Both the position numbers and the translations under genes were made by a program. A stretch of 64,000 bases of DNA from Blasia pusilla (taxonomy: Eukaryota; Marchantiophyta; Marchantiopsida; Blasiales), in the NCBI GenBank assembly GCA_050084515.1, contig CM114272.1:53320001-53384000 (forward strand), in the 5' to 3' direction. Shown piece by piece: positions 43,770 through 55,379 of this stretch (the stretch's first letter is position 1; every line of letters starts with the position of its first letter). The notes beneath the pieces were generated by a model, which had not been told where the DNA came from, did not search any database, and saw only the letters and a list, made by a program, of their open reading frames with translations.

Positions 43770-45900
43770 GAGTATTCCTCAACAACAATCACAGGCGAGA
43801 AGCTAGATAAGCACATGACTCAACAGACTTGAATGTTCGCACCTGGAACAAACGCTTAAGGCAAGTAATCCACTACATTTCAATAACGATCAATTCGCCG
43901 ATGATAGGTCACATCCAAGATGTTGATACTCCAAAAGAGATCTGGGATGCATTGGAAAAGCTGTTCCACACGTCTAGAAAGGCTAGAAAGCTTCAATTGA
44001 AACAGCAATTGAACGAAGTGAGGAAAGGATCAATGAGCATCAATGATTATATTTTGAGTATCAGACATATTATTGATTAGTTGAATAGCATTGGAGTGAC
44101 AGTAGAAGATGATGATCTGACTTTATTCACTCTTCAAGGCCTTCCAAAGGATCACAAGTCCTTTGAGACCTCTATCTCTGTGAGAGAGAAGTATCCAACC
44201 TTTCAAGAGTTAGTCCCTCTGTTAATCAGTGAAGAGATGTGCCTAATAGGCAACGGTAGCTCGTTTAGTCTGCAAGAGAGTGCGCTATTTGCAAGTTATG
44301 GATCGAACAGAGGTAGGGGTCGTGGTAGAAACTTCCGTGGTCGTGGTGGATATCAAGCAAATGGAGGAAGAGGTACTCAATATAACGTCACTCAATCAAC
44401 TACGAACCAGTACCACACACAATCACAAGGTGGTGATGGTGGAAACCGTTAGGGTCGAGGTCAACAGCAGAGGGTCATGGATCTTGCGATTACTATGAGA
44501 TAAAGGATCACTATGCAAAGTTTTTCTTCAAGAAGAAGGCAGATATGAGAACAAGAGCCTTACACCAACCAGACTATGTGGAGCAACAACACCAAGAGGA
44601 GTACCAAGCACAACAACATCTACAAACGGAGCATCTCTTGGTCATGACTCATCATATGGGAGCAATGGTCAAGAAATACTCGACAGTAGATTGGTACATT
44701 GACTCTGGTGCATCAAATCACATGACCTCACAACCTAAATGGTTCAGTAGTTTGGAGCCGGTGAAAGATCCTACAATTGTGCTCACAAGAAATGACACTC
44801 AAAATCACATCACGCATATCTGTAAAATTCCAATAGCATCAGATGGTCTTTGTGCTCTTGGAAATGTTCTCTATGTTCCTACCATTTCAAGAAATCTGAT
44901 CTATGTAGGATAGATAGTAGAACAGGGTTATCAAGTGAAGTTCAACGCAAATGGTTGTTTCATTGAAACAATGGATGATCAAAGACTACGATAGCCAAAG
45001 GAACTAAATCTGGAAGAATGTTCAAATTAGATAATTCTATGCCAGAGATTGAAACAACAATGATGGTCAAACCCGCCAACAAGTCACACATCTAAATGTG
45101 TGGCATAAAAGAATTGGACATATGAATCTTCAAAGATTACAGTGTCTTTCATCATCTAATATAGTAATAGGACTCCCTAAATTAGCGAGTCCTGCTACGT
45201 TAGAGGTATGTCTTGTTTGCCAATTTGGAAAATAAGCTAGATTTCCTTTTCCAAAGCAAGGTAGAAGAGCATCCAGGATATTGGAGTTGATCCACAATGA
45301 TGTGTGGATAGCATCACAACATAGCCTTAGTGGTTGCCAGTACTTTGTTTCATTTATTGATGACTTCTCTAGGTCTATATTGGTATACTTTCTGAAAGCC
45401 AAGTCAGAGGTATTCTCAGTGTTCCAAACATTCAGAGTTCTAGTAGAGAAGTAGAGTGGAGAACACATTCTGAAATTGCATTGTGATGGAGGAGGAGAGT
45501 ATTTTTCAACAGAGTTTGATGACTATTTACGTCAAAATGGCATCCAACGTCAAGTGACTTGCTATTACACTCCACAACAAAATGGAGTGGCTAAGAGGAA
45601 GAATCGACATATTGTTGAAGCTATGAGCTATGCTGAATGAGAAGAACATGCCTAAGGTGTATTGGGCAGAGGCTGTAGCATGTGCAGTCTTCTTAATTAA
45701 CCAAACTCCAACAGCAAGAGTTCATGATAAAACTCCATTTGAAGTCTTCACAAGAAGTAACCCTGATTTTTCCTTCTTGAAAGTATTTGGTTGTATTTTT
45801 TATCCTCATATTCCTTTTGAGAGACATCAGAAATTAGACCCAAAGTCTTTAAAGATATGAGGCAACAAGTCCATCTTCAACCTTTCTTCTAGAAAAAAAT
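43770..45900 (+). mobile_element. Ty1/copia 5' half-element (gag, protease, integrase), decayed
   Basis: Gag of the UBN2 type lies at 43829-44452: HIQDVDTPKEIWDALEKLF, LKQQLNEVRKG, TLFTLQGLPKDHKSFETS. An Arg/Gly-rich tail follows, then a zinc knuckle that has lost two Cys (CDYYEIKDHYAKFF near 44485). The protease active site is WYIDSGASNHMTSQP near 44695, followed by GAG-pre-integrase and integrase core pieces. The integrase end reads KVYWAEAVACAVFLINQTPT and FLKVFGCIFYPHIP at 45630-45860. Stops interrupt it throughout. Reverse transcriptase and RNase H do not follow on this strand. No LTR was recognised upstream. Confidence 0.8.
43829..44452 (+). pseudogene. Copia gag (UBN2-type) remnant
   Basis: Two open segments lie in the same frame, separated by one in-frame stop (TAG near 44078-44080). 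Conserved words: MIGHIQDVDTPKEIWDAL, RKLQLKQQLNEVRKGSMSI, FTLQGLPKDHKSFETSI, PLLISEEM. The C-terminus is Gly/Arg-rich (GSNRGRGRGRNFRGRGGY). It would form the capsid and bind RNA. The first codons of gag upstream are damaged. Confidence 0.78.
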
Positions 45901-46129
45901 TAAAAGAAAAGGTCATTATGAAAAGATTTCAATAGTAGTGACGTGATGACGGATGATGGAAATCCGTTGCATCAAGGATGAAAGCATGAAGGAAATGGGT
46001 TGAATGTGGGTTAATTATGGGCTAATCCTCCACTTATGAGTATTTTGAGGCCCACTTGTGCATCCCAACCTTATGGATTCATGTTTAAAATCCACTTTAG
46101 TTGTCGGGAAGGGGGAAGGTGGGTTCCCA
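45901..46129. other. Junction between the two copia halves
   Basis: Non-coding. Contains the point where plus-strand integrase similarity stops, before the minus-strand half-element. No known motif. Confidence 0.4.
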
Positions 46130-46595
46130 CCTAGCCTAAAAAAATGACGATATGCCATGTCTCCGCACGGGGGTTAGTGGGATGTAGGTTGAGTGCGGAC
46201 TGAGTGCGGGACCAGAGGAGGAATTGCGGATTGCAACATGACAACTTATGATAGGCTGGGAGGAAAAGGGCATGAAGGACATGTGGAAAACTGCTAAACA
46301 AGCATAACTGGTGGAAAACGACTCTCACACACACACACATCACCATGGAGAACAAAATTTTCAATGAGAGAATGAGTGGAGGCTCGTCCCCTTCTCAATT
46401 ATATAGGGTATGTACAAAAAATCCTAACCCTAACCTTAATCATAGTCTCGAGTCAGACTAACTGTGATTAACTAATCCTAGTTAAGATAATCGTGCTTAA
46501 CTGACTAACCAAGATTAAGCTTCCCTACTTCGTGTCAGTACCAAATGTAGCAATTCAGGTGTCTCATGAGCTTGACTGTAACTCAATCTTCAATA
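46130..46595 (-). mobile_element. Probable 3' LTR of the minus-strand copia half-element
   Basis: Directly follows the polypurine tract (minus-strand TTGAGGAGAAG, 46596-46606). On the minus strand it contains CCTATATAATTG, a TATA box, near 46400, as expected of U3/R. A CA-repeat (ACACACACAC) lies near 46330. The start TATTGAAG differs from the usual TGTTGAAG by one base. The far end is approximate. Confidence 0.5.
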
Positions 46596-48200
46596 CTTCT
46601 CCTCAAGCTCATATCGATATCTCTAACGCCTAAATCATTTCTAAACATCTCAAACTTATCTCTAGATAATGTCTTTGTAAAGATGTCAGCAATTTGCTCA
46701 TCTGTACCTATATACACAAAATCAATTTCTCTTGCAAGAACTTTCTCTCTAATAAAATGATAGTGCACCTCAACATGCTTTGTATGAGCATGAAACACTA
46801 GGTTATTAGTAAGCTTGATGCTACTAATATTGTCTACATATATTACACTAGATCTTAAGCTACTAACACCAATCTCAGCAAGTAATCAATGAAGCCACAT
46901 TGCCTCACATGCTGCATTGGTTGCTCTTCTATACACATCCTTTGTTGAAGATAAAGCAACTGTAGGTTGCTTCTTTGAATCCCAACTTATAATTGCGCTT
47001 CACAAAGTAAATGAATAACCAGATGTGGAGTGTCGATCAGATACGCTTCCAGCTCAATCAACATCTGTGAATCCCATATTTTGAAAGCATATGAAGAGCA
47101 TATTGTTGTTGTAGTAACCACATGCCCTCTCCAACCTTGATAAACTCAATGCCAAGGAAGTACTTGAGTTCTCCCAAGTCCTTCATATCAAATTCTGTTT
47201 GTGACTTAAGCTTGACTTGTAGTTCCATTTCTTCAATATTCCCAGTAATCAAGAGATCGTTAACATACAACACAATGAGAATCGTATGATGTTGTCCTCT
47301 CAAGATATATAACGAGTTAAAATCACATATCCTAAAACCCAACTTTTGTAGGACGTATGTAATCTTGCCATAACAAGCTCTTGGAGCTTGTTTGAGCCCG
47401 TATAGAGCTTTCTTCAACCTGCATACACGAAATGGAAACTTAGGATGCTGGTATCCAGGTGGTTGAGTCATATATACCTCCAGGTATAGATCGCCATTCA
47501 AGAAAGCATTCTTGACGTTCAAGTTACTTACTGCAACTGCAACCACTATTCTCGTAGTCACCATATTTGCAACAGGGCTAAATGTTTCCTCATAATCGAT
47601 ATCATATTGTTGTGCATAGCCCTTAGCCACCAATCTTCCTTTATATCTGTTAATTATACCATCTTGATTGCGCTTGATTTTGTAAACCCATTTGCAACCA
47701 ATAGCTTTCTTATTGGAAGGTATATCAACCAGCTCCCATGTTTGTTAATGTCTTTATGTAGCAAGCTCTTCCTCCATCGCTTCAATCCATTTGACTTTAC
47801 TTACAGCTTCTTCAAAACAACTCGGCTCATGTTCTTGAAGGGTAGTCATCAAATATGCATGATGTGTCATAAGGAAACCTTCATTTATGAATCTATGAAG
47901 TGGATGTGTAACTCTACTTGATCTACAAAGTTGCTATTTAGAGATAGATGCCTCTAACACCTGACTCAAGCTCTGACTAGTGTCAACAGACTGAATACAT
48001 ACTCTTCCGGTCCATGGACTCACAAATTTAACTGAAGAATCTAGGATCTCTCCTAATCCTGCACTAGTACTTGGGGAAGTTGAAGGCAATGTCTATTGGT
48101 TTACAATCATATTCTTCCCCTCAACAGACAAGTTTAGAGGTGGAATAGGCTCATATGGAGCATATCATCACTTCAGCTCATCAAAGATAACATCCCGACT
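46583..48200 (-). mobile_element. Ty1/copia 3' half-element (reverse transcriptase, RNase H), decayed
   Basis: The minus strand from 48200 begins in the integrase-RT linker (remnants at about 47640-48200) and then enters reverse transcriptase at 47633. Words are YDIDYEETFSPVANMVTTR, VKNAFLNGDLYLEVYMTQPPG, KALYGLKQAPRACY and MKDLGELKYFLGIEF. The catalytic Tyr-Val-Asp-Asp reads YVNDLL, with the first Asp changed to Asn. RNase H follows, ending with KHVEVHYHFIREKV, TDEQIADIFTKTL and FRNDLGV (46583-46798). Together with the plus-strand half at 43770-45900 it makes one full copia gene set, but in opposite orientation. Confidence 0.82.
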
Positions 48201-48333
48201 AATAATAAGCTGCCTAGAGGATGGAATGTAGCACTTATACCCCTTAGTCCCATCAGCATAGCCATTGAGTGCACGGATGTTACTAGGAGGATAGCTATTT
48301 TTAGGGGAAGAGCCGTTTGGCTCTTTCCAACCC

Positions 48334-48340
48334 TATATAA
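48334..48340 (+). promoter_or_regulatory. TATA box (TATATAA) in the putative 5' LTR of gypsy copy D
   Basis: TATATAA lies 24 bp before the start of a block that is repeated on the far side of copy D (48358-48520 and 56492-56662). That is the expected position of a retrotransposon promoter just upstream of R. Activity is untested. Confidence 0.45.
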
Positions 48341-48357
48341 GGGAGGAAGATGACTTT

Positions 48358-48520
48358 CCCAAGCCATCTTTTTCATGTTGGGCCTTTTGACCACTTGTCT
48401 TGTTGTGTGTGAGATAGGACCAGGGCGCTCACGTCTGGATTTCCTGAGAACACAGGGTGCACGAGGCTCGATATGCCGATGAAGATTGAGGAATGGAGTT
48501 TTAGGCCGGGTTTTTCCGTT
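48358..48520 (+). repeat. Upstream copy of the direct repeat flanking gypsy copy D (putative R-U5)
   Basis: Shares with 56492-56662: CCCAAGCCATC, TGTTGGGCC, CTTGTTGTGTGTGAGATAGGA, TCTGGATTTCCTGAGA and AGGCTCGATATGCCGATG. Similarity stops on both sides. The position upstream of gag and downstream of a TATA box suggests the R-U5 part of a 5' LTR. Confidence 0.65.
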
Positions 48521-49620
48521 CGAAAGGCCGTGGGCGGAAGCGTTGTCCGTTTTCTCAAGTTTTTGTTGGTGCAAACTGACAAGAGGCAACAGTAGAGAGC
48601 AACGCTCGGGTGTAGCATGGAAAGTGTGAACGACGGTCGCAAGTGAGTAGCAGCAAGTGTCGGAAAATAGGAAGGAGAAGCTTAGGTTAGGGCACCATAG
48701 CCGCCGTGAGGGCGGCCAAGCTAGGGCGTAGCCGCCTAGGGCTAAGGTTAGGTCAGAGGTGACGGAGACGGGGACGGACTAAGCCGGGGGCGGCGAGCTG
48801 CAGAGCCGCGACCCTTCCCTTCGCTTTGTTTCCGCCTTACCCCCCCCCCCCAAACGTGGTAGAGGCAAGCGGATGTGGTAAGGATAGGGCGGCGGATGTA
48901 GTAGGGGCAAGGATGGACGTGGTAGATGGGCTCACATGGTTGCCTTGGGATAGAATTGAGTTGAGGTTGCGAGGCGCGTCTGGGGGTGGGCAAAGAAATT
49001 TTCAAGACGTGATGTTTTTTGGGTGTGGCTGGGATTTGCAAGGATTCTGATGGAGACATACACGCCATTGTTGATGGGAGGTTTGACGTGTTGGTCGAGG
49101 AGAGTGTTGTGTTGTGGAGGTTGATGTACCACATGGCGGAATGAGTGTTGATGGTGCCGTAGGTTGGAGGGCATGATCAAGTTAACCATTCGAGTCCCTT
49201 TTCCTACACTTATCTTATGTGATTGAGAGTGTTGGGTGTCAAGTAGTTGTTGGGGTTAGATGGGTGTAGCCATGGTAACGAGTGTAGTCTCCATACATGT
49301 GTAGCATGTTTATGGATATATGGTGGTTGCCAAGTAGGGGTCACGTGTATGACCCGAGAGTGTCAATGGTTTAGGTGAGTTAGTTGGGAGGCTCATGGTG
49401 AGCCCAAATGTTGAGTGTGCGTGAGGCAAGTTATGTCATCACGGGATTACCATTAGCGTCCGTGAGCTAGTGAGGAGTGTGGGAGACTCTTGGTGAGTCT
49501 GAGTGCTTGAGCGGGTGAGACAGGGTTGTCATCACGGCATTCTTCCCGCGTTTGGAAGAATGGGGTAGTGCAAGCAATAGTAATGTTGTGACACGGAGTG
49601 GAGTGAGGTAACGAGGGGTT
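48521..49620. other. Putative leader of gypsy copy D; no gene recognised
   Basis: Non-coding stretch between the putative LTR and the first gag similarity. Contains a run of 12 C (48840-48851) and a G/C-rich stretch around 48760-48810. No known motif. Confidence 0.45.
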
Positions 49621-49639
49621 ACAAATGAGGAGCTACCTC

Positions 49640-51240
49640 GATATCCATCTGTGGCTAGATCATCATCACTAGACAGCGGGTCTGGTGATGAGATCGCAGA
49701 CGGAGGCAGTGTCACTTGGCAAGAGATGGACGACATGGGCCAGCAGAGCATGCGTTATTTCTCGAGTGCATTGGGCACCATCGACTTAGATGACTTCATC
49801 CAAGAGTTCGACACGTGGTGCGATTTCCAGGAGATACAGACCCCGACACGGTTTAACCCTTTCATGGCATGGAAGGGGTTGTTCCAGCACTTGGAGGGCC
49901 CTCCGATGGATCATTACATGGATTTTTGATCACTATATTCAGTATAGATTGATGCTTTGAGGATGTATTGGGCTCTAGGGTATGTGTCCACTAGTGGTCG
50001 CGAGGCATGTGATGGGATTGTAAGAGGAGAGAGACCCACACCGTCAGCTCGGAGACTAGATGGAGAGGAGGGCAATGAGACAGACGATGTGGCAAAGACC
50101 TGTGGTGGTAGAGGGCCACCCAGCTTCAGTCCTAGAGTGGAGTTCTTCTAACAGTTGGGGAAGAGCTACCAAGGCGTACGCACCGACAAGCTGAAGAGTC
50201 TACACGATTTTCAGCGACGATCGGGTGAGAGCCTGAGAGAGGCATTCACGCGCATGAGGAGGCTGATCATTGCTTTTTATGAAGTGATTGAGGCGTAGTT
50301 AGTCCAGTATTGGTAGGGGGTTCTGGACTAAGAACTACGGAGGAGAGTTCGAGATGCGATTGCTGATTCACACAGCGAAGCCCACATTGAAGGTGATCTT
50401 AGAGTTGTCTAAGCGTATTGGGCTCAACATGAGTGAGGAGCAGGTAGTGACCGTTGGATTTTTTGAAGAGTTGAAGGGTCCACGAGCGATGGTGACCCCA
50501 CAAATGCCATAGCGAGAACCTGTACCATAGGAGCGGGACAGCGTGCCCAGAGAGCAGGGCAGGTACCGTGAGCCTATGAGGTAACGACTCGTACCTACAT
50601 ATATTGCCCAGTAGGGACCGATGTTGTCTTGTTGGATGTGTGGAGGGGCCCATAGGCAGAGAGACTGCCCACAGCATGGGAGAGGATCATGAGCACCTTC
50701 GATTGCTCAGGAGCCACAAATGGCCCCACCACACTACCAGTGTGACTATTGCCACAAATATGGTCATACTAGGGATAGATGTTTTGACCTTTGTCGAGAG
50801 GCACGTCCAGACGTAGGCCAAGGGCCTGGGGGCGGTCGTCCTAGAGGAGGTCTAGGAGTTGTTCTTGGACGTAGTGGTAGAGGACCACCACTACCACTAC
50901 GTCCAAGCGCTTCTCTCGTGCATCGATCAGTTGGAGCAGAGGATTGTTGCCCTAACGATGATGCAGCTCAAGGAAGGCACAAAGCCGCGAGTAGCTAGTG
51001 TGGCTCTAGCTTCTACCTCTTACCCTGACCCGAGTGAGGATCTTGCTAGTATGGGGTTTATGTGTAGTGCAACTCAGGTTGAGGCTGCTGCGGTGGTGAC
51101 TCGGGGTGTTGCGAGAGGCACTGAGCCATCGAGAGGTGGAGTTGAAATTGACCCATTGGAGGGGACCAATGGGTGGCACGCCAAAGTTCCACAATTTTTC
51201 ACGTTGTCAGAGGCACTTCACACACCATCGATGGTGCCTT
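49640..51240 (+). pseudogene. Gag of gypsy copy D
   Basis: Conserved words: YFSSALGTIDLDDFIQEFD, WCDFQ, MAWKGLFQHLEGPPMDHY, then SGESLREAFTRMRRLI in a shifted frame near 50220-50270. Twin zinc knuckles: CWMCGGAHRQRDC near 50631-50670 (three residues before His) and CDYCHKYGHTRDRC near 50741-50785. An Arg/Gly-rich part follows and contains a perfect 17-bp inverted repeat. The C-terminal LASMGFMCSATQVEAAAVVTRG block is shared with copies B and E. Frame changes and stops are present. Confidence 0.82.
50864..50907. repeat. Perfect 17-bp inverted repeat with 10-base loop in gag of copy D
   Basis: Left arm 50864-50880 (CTTGGACGTAGTGGTAG) and right arm 50891-50907 are exact reverse complements. It lies in the region coding for the Arg/Gly-rich part of Gag, where copy E has plain direct GGTGGTAG repeats. 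Confidence 0.9.
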
Positions 51241-51639
51241 GACAACCAATAGTGCCTACAAGTCAGGCAGGTGCATCAAAGTCACGAGGAGTTGGAGTGG
51301 AAGCTCCTATGTCAGCTTGAGTGGAGTCAGTGTCGACCACAATGTTGGAAGTGGCCACCAAGATGAGCCACGCTCCATTATTTTCCGTCATAGAGTTGGT
51401 GACGTTGGGAGTTGAACCAGCTGAGGTGTTCCGGATGGCCGCCACGTTGTATGAGCATGGAGAGATGACTGCCTCTTGTTCAGAGGTAGTTGAGGAGGTG
51501 GTGGACTTGCCCTCGGAGCAAGTGCTTGGGATGTCCCCCATAGGGTCATGGCATGTGGCGGCGGCAAAGTTGGTAGATATGCCACCTCGAACGACCATAG
51601 AGCGAGCCATGTTGACACCTGAGAGTGGTGTTATTGGAT

Positions 51640-52090
51640 AACCAAGCTGGAGTATTTCGCTTGGTTAGTTTGACAGGGAAAGTGTACCACTCGCAACGCA
51701 TCCTACTTGATTCGAGAGCGCAGCCCTTGATGTTAGGGAAGGTGGTGTGTTTAGCGTTGGGGTTATGGAAGGCCAACATTGAGCCTTGTCCCTTCCAAAT
51801 GTAGACCTCGATTGGGGGCGTGTCATCCATGCAATATATGACTCGACAAGAGATAGCTGTCAGAGTCCAACCAGAGCATGCGACGGATAGTGCTATGGTG
51901 CGCACACATGTGATTACGACACTAGTTGAATCGTATAATGTGTTGGTGGGGAGCACAATGTTATATCCCCTAAGATTCATCCTTGACTTCTGGGAGGAGA
52001 ACATTGCTTATTGGCCAGGGTGGCAGTCAAATGACGGGCGGATGAGTCACTTACCCATGCAGTTTGCGGGACGAGGTGGTCGATTATGAG
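51640..52090 (+). pseudogene. Retropepsin-like protease of gypsy copy D
   Basis: Reads LLDSRAQPLMLGKV, with Asp-Ser-Arg in place of Asp-Ser-Gly. It then continues MTRQEIAVRVQPEHATDSAMV and VESYNVLVGSTMLYPLRF, and ends FWEENIAYWPGWQS. These match copy B block for block. The Gly to Arg change would be expected to disable the protease. Confidence 0.75.
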
Positions 52091-52115
52091 ACGAGTCTGT
52101 GATCACGTTGGCAGC

Positions 52116-53375
52116 TTCCACATGAAGTGTTAGCTGGCCAAGAGAGTTGTTGGAGGGGAACGCACATGTGGAGGATGTCCCAGTAGCGGATATTCCCACG
52201 GAGAGACAGGCCATGGTGGGTGTCTCTTCCCATGTTGGCGAGACCTCTTCACCATTGTGGGGTACGACTCGAGAGCTACAGAGGAGAGCTAACAACCTCA
52301 TGAGACAGGCGTGGAGTCATGCCTTTATCCCAGAGTAGTGAGCGTCAGGTGGCAATCCGCTCCTCAAGTGGAGACGTTGACACCATTGGATACCACACTT
52401 ATTGTGTGGCAGTGTCCAGAGGAGGGTGTTAGATCTCTTCGGAGGGATTAGCACCGGATTAGCTCCAGTGTTGCAGGTGAGCATCTGGGTGCATTAGTAC
52501 CTTTCTGTGGAGAGAGATGAGACCGTGAGGCGAGTATCATTACGTCACGCGGAAAGATTGGTCCAGAGGTATCCTAAGTTGTTATCAATATCTACAATAC
52601 GAGGTATTAGCATACACTACCCACTGACATCTCTTTGGTAGGGGTGTAGGATCTGGATAGAGTTGGCACCATTCATTTGGTGATTGTTGGATGGCCATCT
52701 CAGGGTCATTCATCAGCCGGCTGAGGGTTTGGATTGCAGGATCCAAGGTCAAGGATGTTTTGGGAGATATTGCGAGTAGTGCGACACTTGCAAGAGAGTC
52801 AGACATGTTCTCCGCATTATATTTTGGAGAATGTGCCGTTGTTGGGAGACACTCGTGCCCGTGTGATGATGAGTATGCATCAGGTCAGGTCTTGGTTAGG
52901 ACCTGTTGTGTTGTTAGATGCAACGAGAGTTGGATCATGCGCCCATTGTTTACGATTGTGATGGACGAACCTAATACCATCAGAGGTATTGAGTTGAGCA
53001 TACGATGGAGTTCAGAGAGCACCACATCTCACAATGGATGCTATTTTGGGCTCAGGGCGTTGATCTCAGACGGTGACGTGGGATGATAAACCACCGTTGG
53101 CAATAGTCAATAGGGTGGGGGAGTTGAGGGCAACCTTACCTACATTGGTGATCTTCCGAGCATCCCATGCCTTTTGTCAGGGAGGGCCAGGCATGATTTG
53201 GGATTAGGTGACCCGAGCATTAGAGGGGCCCATGGCAGATGAGCGCGAGCGCACCATGGGATTCGCTACGGGTACTACGGCGGTGCCAGGTATGACTGAG
53301 GCATCACGGAGACAGGTATTGGGGCAGGCAATGGACCTCAACTGTCTCAAATGGATAGTCAGCATAGGTATGGCT
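52116..53375 (+). pseudogene. Retrotransposon-borne DNA (cytosine-5) methyltransferase domain (copy D)
   Basis: Same position and motif order as in copy B. The N-terminal part carries GNAHVEDVPVADIP (B has GHVHAEDTPVLDIS). Motif I is VLDLFGGISTGL (52429-52452 for LDLFGGIS). An equivalent of motif II reads YLSVERDETVRR. Motif IV reads IVGWPSQGHSS, with Ser (TCT, 52698-52700) where the catalytic Cys belongs. Then RSRMFWEILRVVRHL and motif VI YILENVPLL (Glu-Asn-Val at 52827-52835). The end reads ADERERTMGFATGTTAV, then RRQVLGQAMDLN, the motif IX-X region of DNMT3/DRM-like enzymes, better kept than in B. Frameshifts and stops separate the parts. Not functional as it stands. Confidence 0.85.
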
Positions 53376-53699
53376 GAGCAGAGATGGATGCAAGTGTCAT
53401 CCATGTTGTCACGTTCACAAGTTGGAGCATTGCCCTCAAGGTCTCTACAGGCATTGGCTAGGGGCGAGACGAGGAGAGATGGGTACCCATGGACTTCATG
53501 GGACGTCGTTCAAGCGGAGAGTGCAAAGGTGGCCAGAGCAGCACATGTTCATGTTTTGGATATGGAGCATGGTGTAGGAGGTCACAGTGGAGTGGTTATC
53601 ACGGAGGCGGCTAGGGTTGCTACATAGCAACCAAAGCCGGAGGTTGCGTCCTCTCCGAGTGAGGTCACGATGGAGACTTGGGAGCTTGTGATAGGTCTC

Positions 53700-54640
53700 A
53701 AGTTGATAGGAGGAGAGCAGAGGTGAGTTCATAGGTTTTTGAGAGGGCATGCTAGTTGTTTTGCCTTCAGTATGAGAGACTTGGGTATTTTGAAGGGTCT
53801 TGGGATACGGATTGAGTGGGCTTGTGATACGCCGATCTTTCATCGACCCTACAGGTATTCTGATATGGAGCGAGCCTTGGTTCAGAGTAGGAGTCAAGAC
53901 TTGTTGGAGGCAGGACTTGTGAAGTCATCACATGGGGAGTACGCATCTGCCACGGTCATTCTGGCAAAGAAGGATATGTATGGCAATTGGACGGATAGGC
54001 AAATGTGCAGGAATTACCGACCTATCAACCGAAAGCCAAAGTCGGATCAATATGCCATGCCTACTCCTAAGGAGATCTTTGATGCAGTAGGGCATGCAAA
54101 GATCTTCAGTACTTTAGATCTCCGTGTTGGCTAACATCAACTTCCTATCCGGTTGGAGGACAGGGAAAAGACAGCATTCTGGGGGATAGATCAGTTTGAG
54201 AGAGATTGCTTGTATCAGTGGCGGTTCTTACCATTGGGGTTGAAGAATGTACCTACGGAGTTTCAAAGAGTAATGGATATTATTCTGGCTAGCTTGGACT
54301 TTGTACGGTATTACATAGATGATAGTCTTATCTTTAGTTCCACAGTTGAGGAGCATGAGCGACACCTCAAGGAGGTGCTTTGGCGATTGTAGTTACATGG
54401 ACTGAAATTACATCGAGACAAGTGCAGATTCCTTCAGGAGCACATTGAGTACTTGGGACACACAATATACCCGATTGGGTTAGGTGTTCAGCAGACAAAG
54501 GTGGAGGCTATTGCACAGATTCCATGCCCTACAGATGTGAGTAGAGTCCAAGCATTTCAAGAGCTCGAGAACTTCTATCGACCGTATGTCAAGGGTTTTA
54601 GTGCGATCGCGAAGTCTTTGACCTTGTTGACGAGACTTGA
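53700..54640 (+). pseudogene. Reverse transcriptase of gypsy copy D
   Basis: Blocks: ASCFAFSMRDLGILKGLG, TPIFHRPYRYSDMERALVQ, ASATVILAKKD, YRPINRKPKSDQYAMPTP, IFSTLDLRVG, LYQWRFLPLGLKNVPTEFQ, then YYIDDSLIFSS with both active-site Asp residues. The thumb has EYLGHTIYPIGLGVQQ in a later segment. In-frame stops occur near 54132 and 54390. It is less damaged than in copy B but still not open. Confidence 0.85.
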
Positions 54641-54650
54641 TCAGGTTTAG

Positions 54651-55130
54651 TTGTGGGGAGATGATCAAGAGCAAGCATTTCACGAGCTCAAGGAGAGGTT
54701 GACATCCTCACCCATTTTACAGAGACCGATTAGGGGTCACCCATTCCAGCTACATACGCATTGGAGCATATTGGGTCTAGGAGCAGTGCTTACTCAGAGG
54801 GATGACGAGGAGAGGGAGTTTGTTGTGGCTTACACGAGCCGATCAAACAACATTGCAGAGGCAACCTATAGTTACAAGGGAGAGTGCGGGCCATGATACA
54901 TTTCAGGTGCTATTTATTCAGCAACCCTTTCACACTTATCATTGATCATCAACCGTTGAGGTGGTTGATGGAGTCCGAAAAGCTTACGGGAAAGCTTGCC
55001 ATGTGGGCTCTATTATTACAAGAGTATGAGTTTGAGGTGGTTCACAGGCCAAGTCGGCTGAACCAGGATGTGGATGGGTTGAGTGATGAGAGAGGACACA
55101 AGAGCTTGATGGCACGGAGAGAGTGATGAG
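54651..55130 (+). pseudogene. RNase H of gypsy copy D
   Basis: Reads ILQRPIRGHPFQLHTHWS, LGAVLTQRDDEEREFVVAYTSR, then after a frameshift IHFRCYLFSNPFTLIIDHQPLRWLM and MWALLLQEYEFEVVHRPSRLN. In the first block, Asp of TDWS (as in copy B) is His, so a catalytic residue is lost. Confidence 0.82.
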
Positions 55131-55379
55131 GAGATGGTGCCCGGTTGGCATGCATCTGCCTATCTTTGTTGGTTGACTATGGGAGGTCAACCGCAGGTGG
55201 TGACTCGACTGGTGGGGTCGGATGAAGAGTCTTTGGATCCAGAGGTCATTGAGGAGGCGACATGTGGTCCTGATATCCATGACGACATGGAGGTGGTGGA
55301 GTTCTTGCGTACTGGCGTCATAGTGAGCACAGTGAGTACTGGGGAGCGGGATTGGATCCTACAGAGAGCTAGGAGGTTC

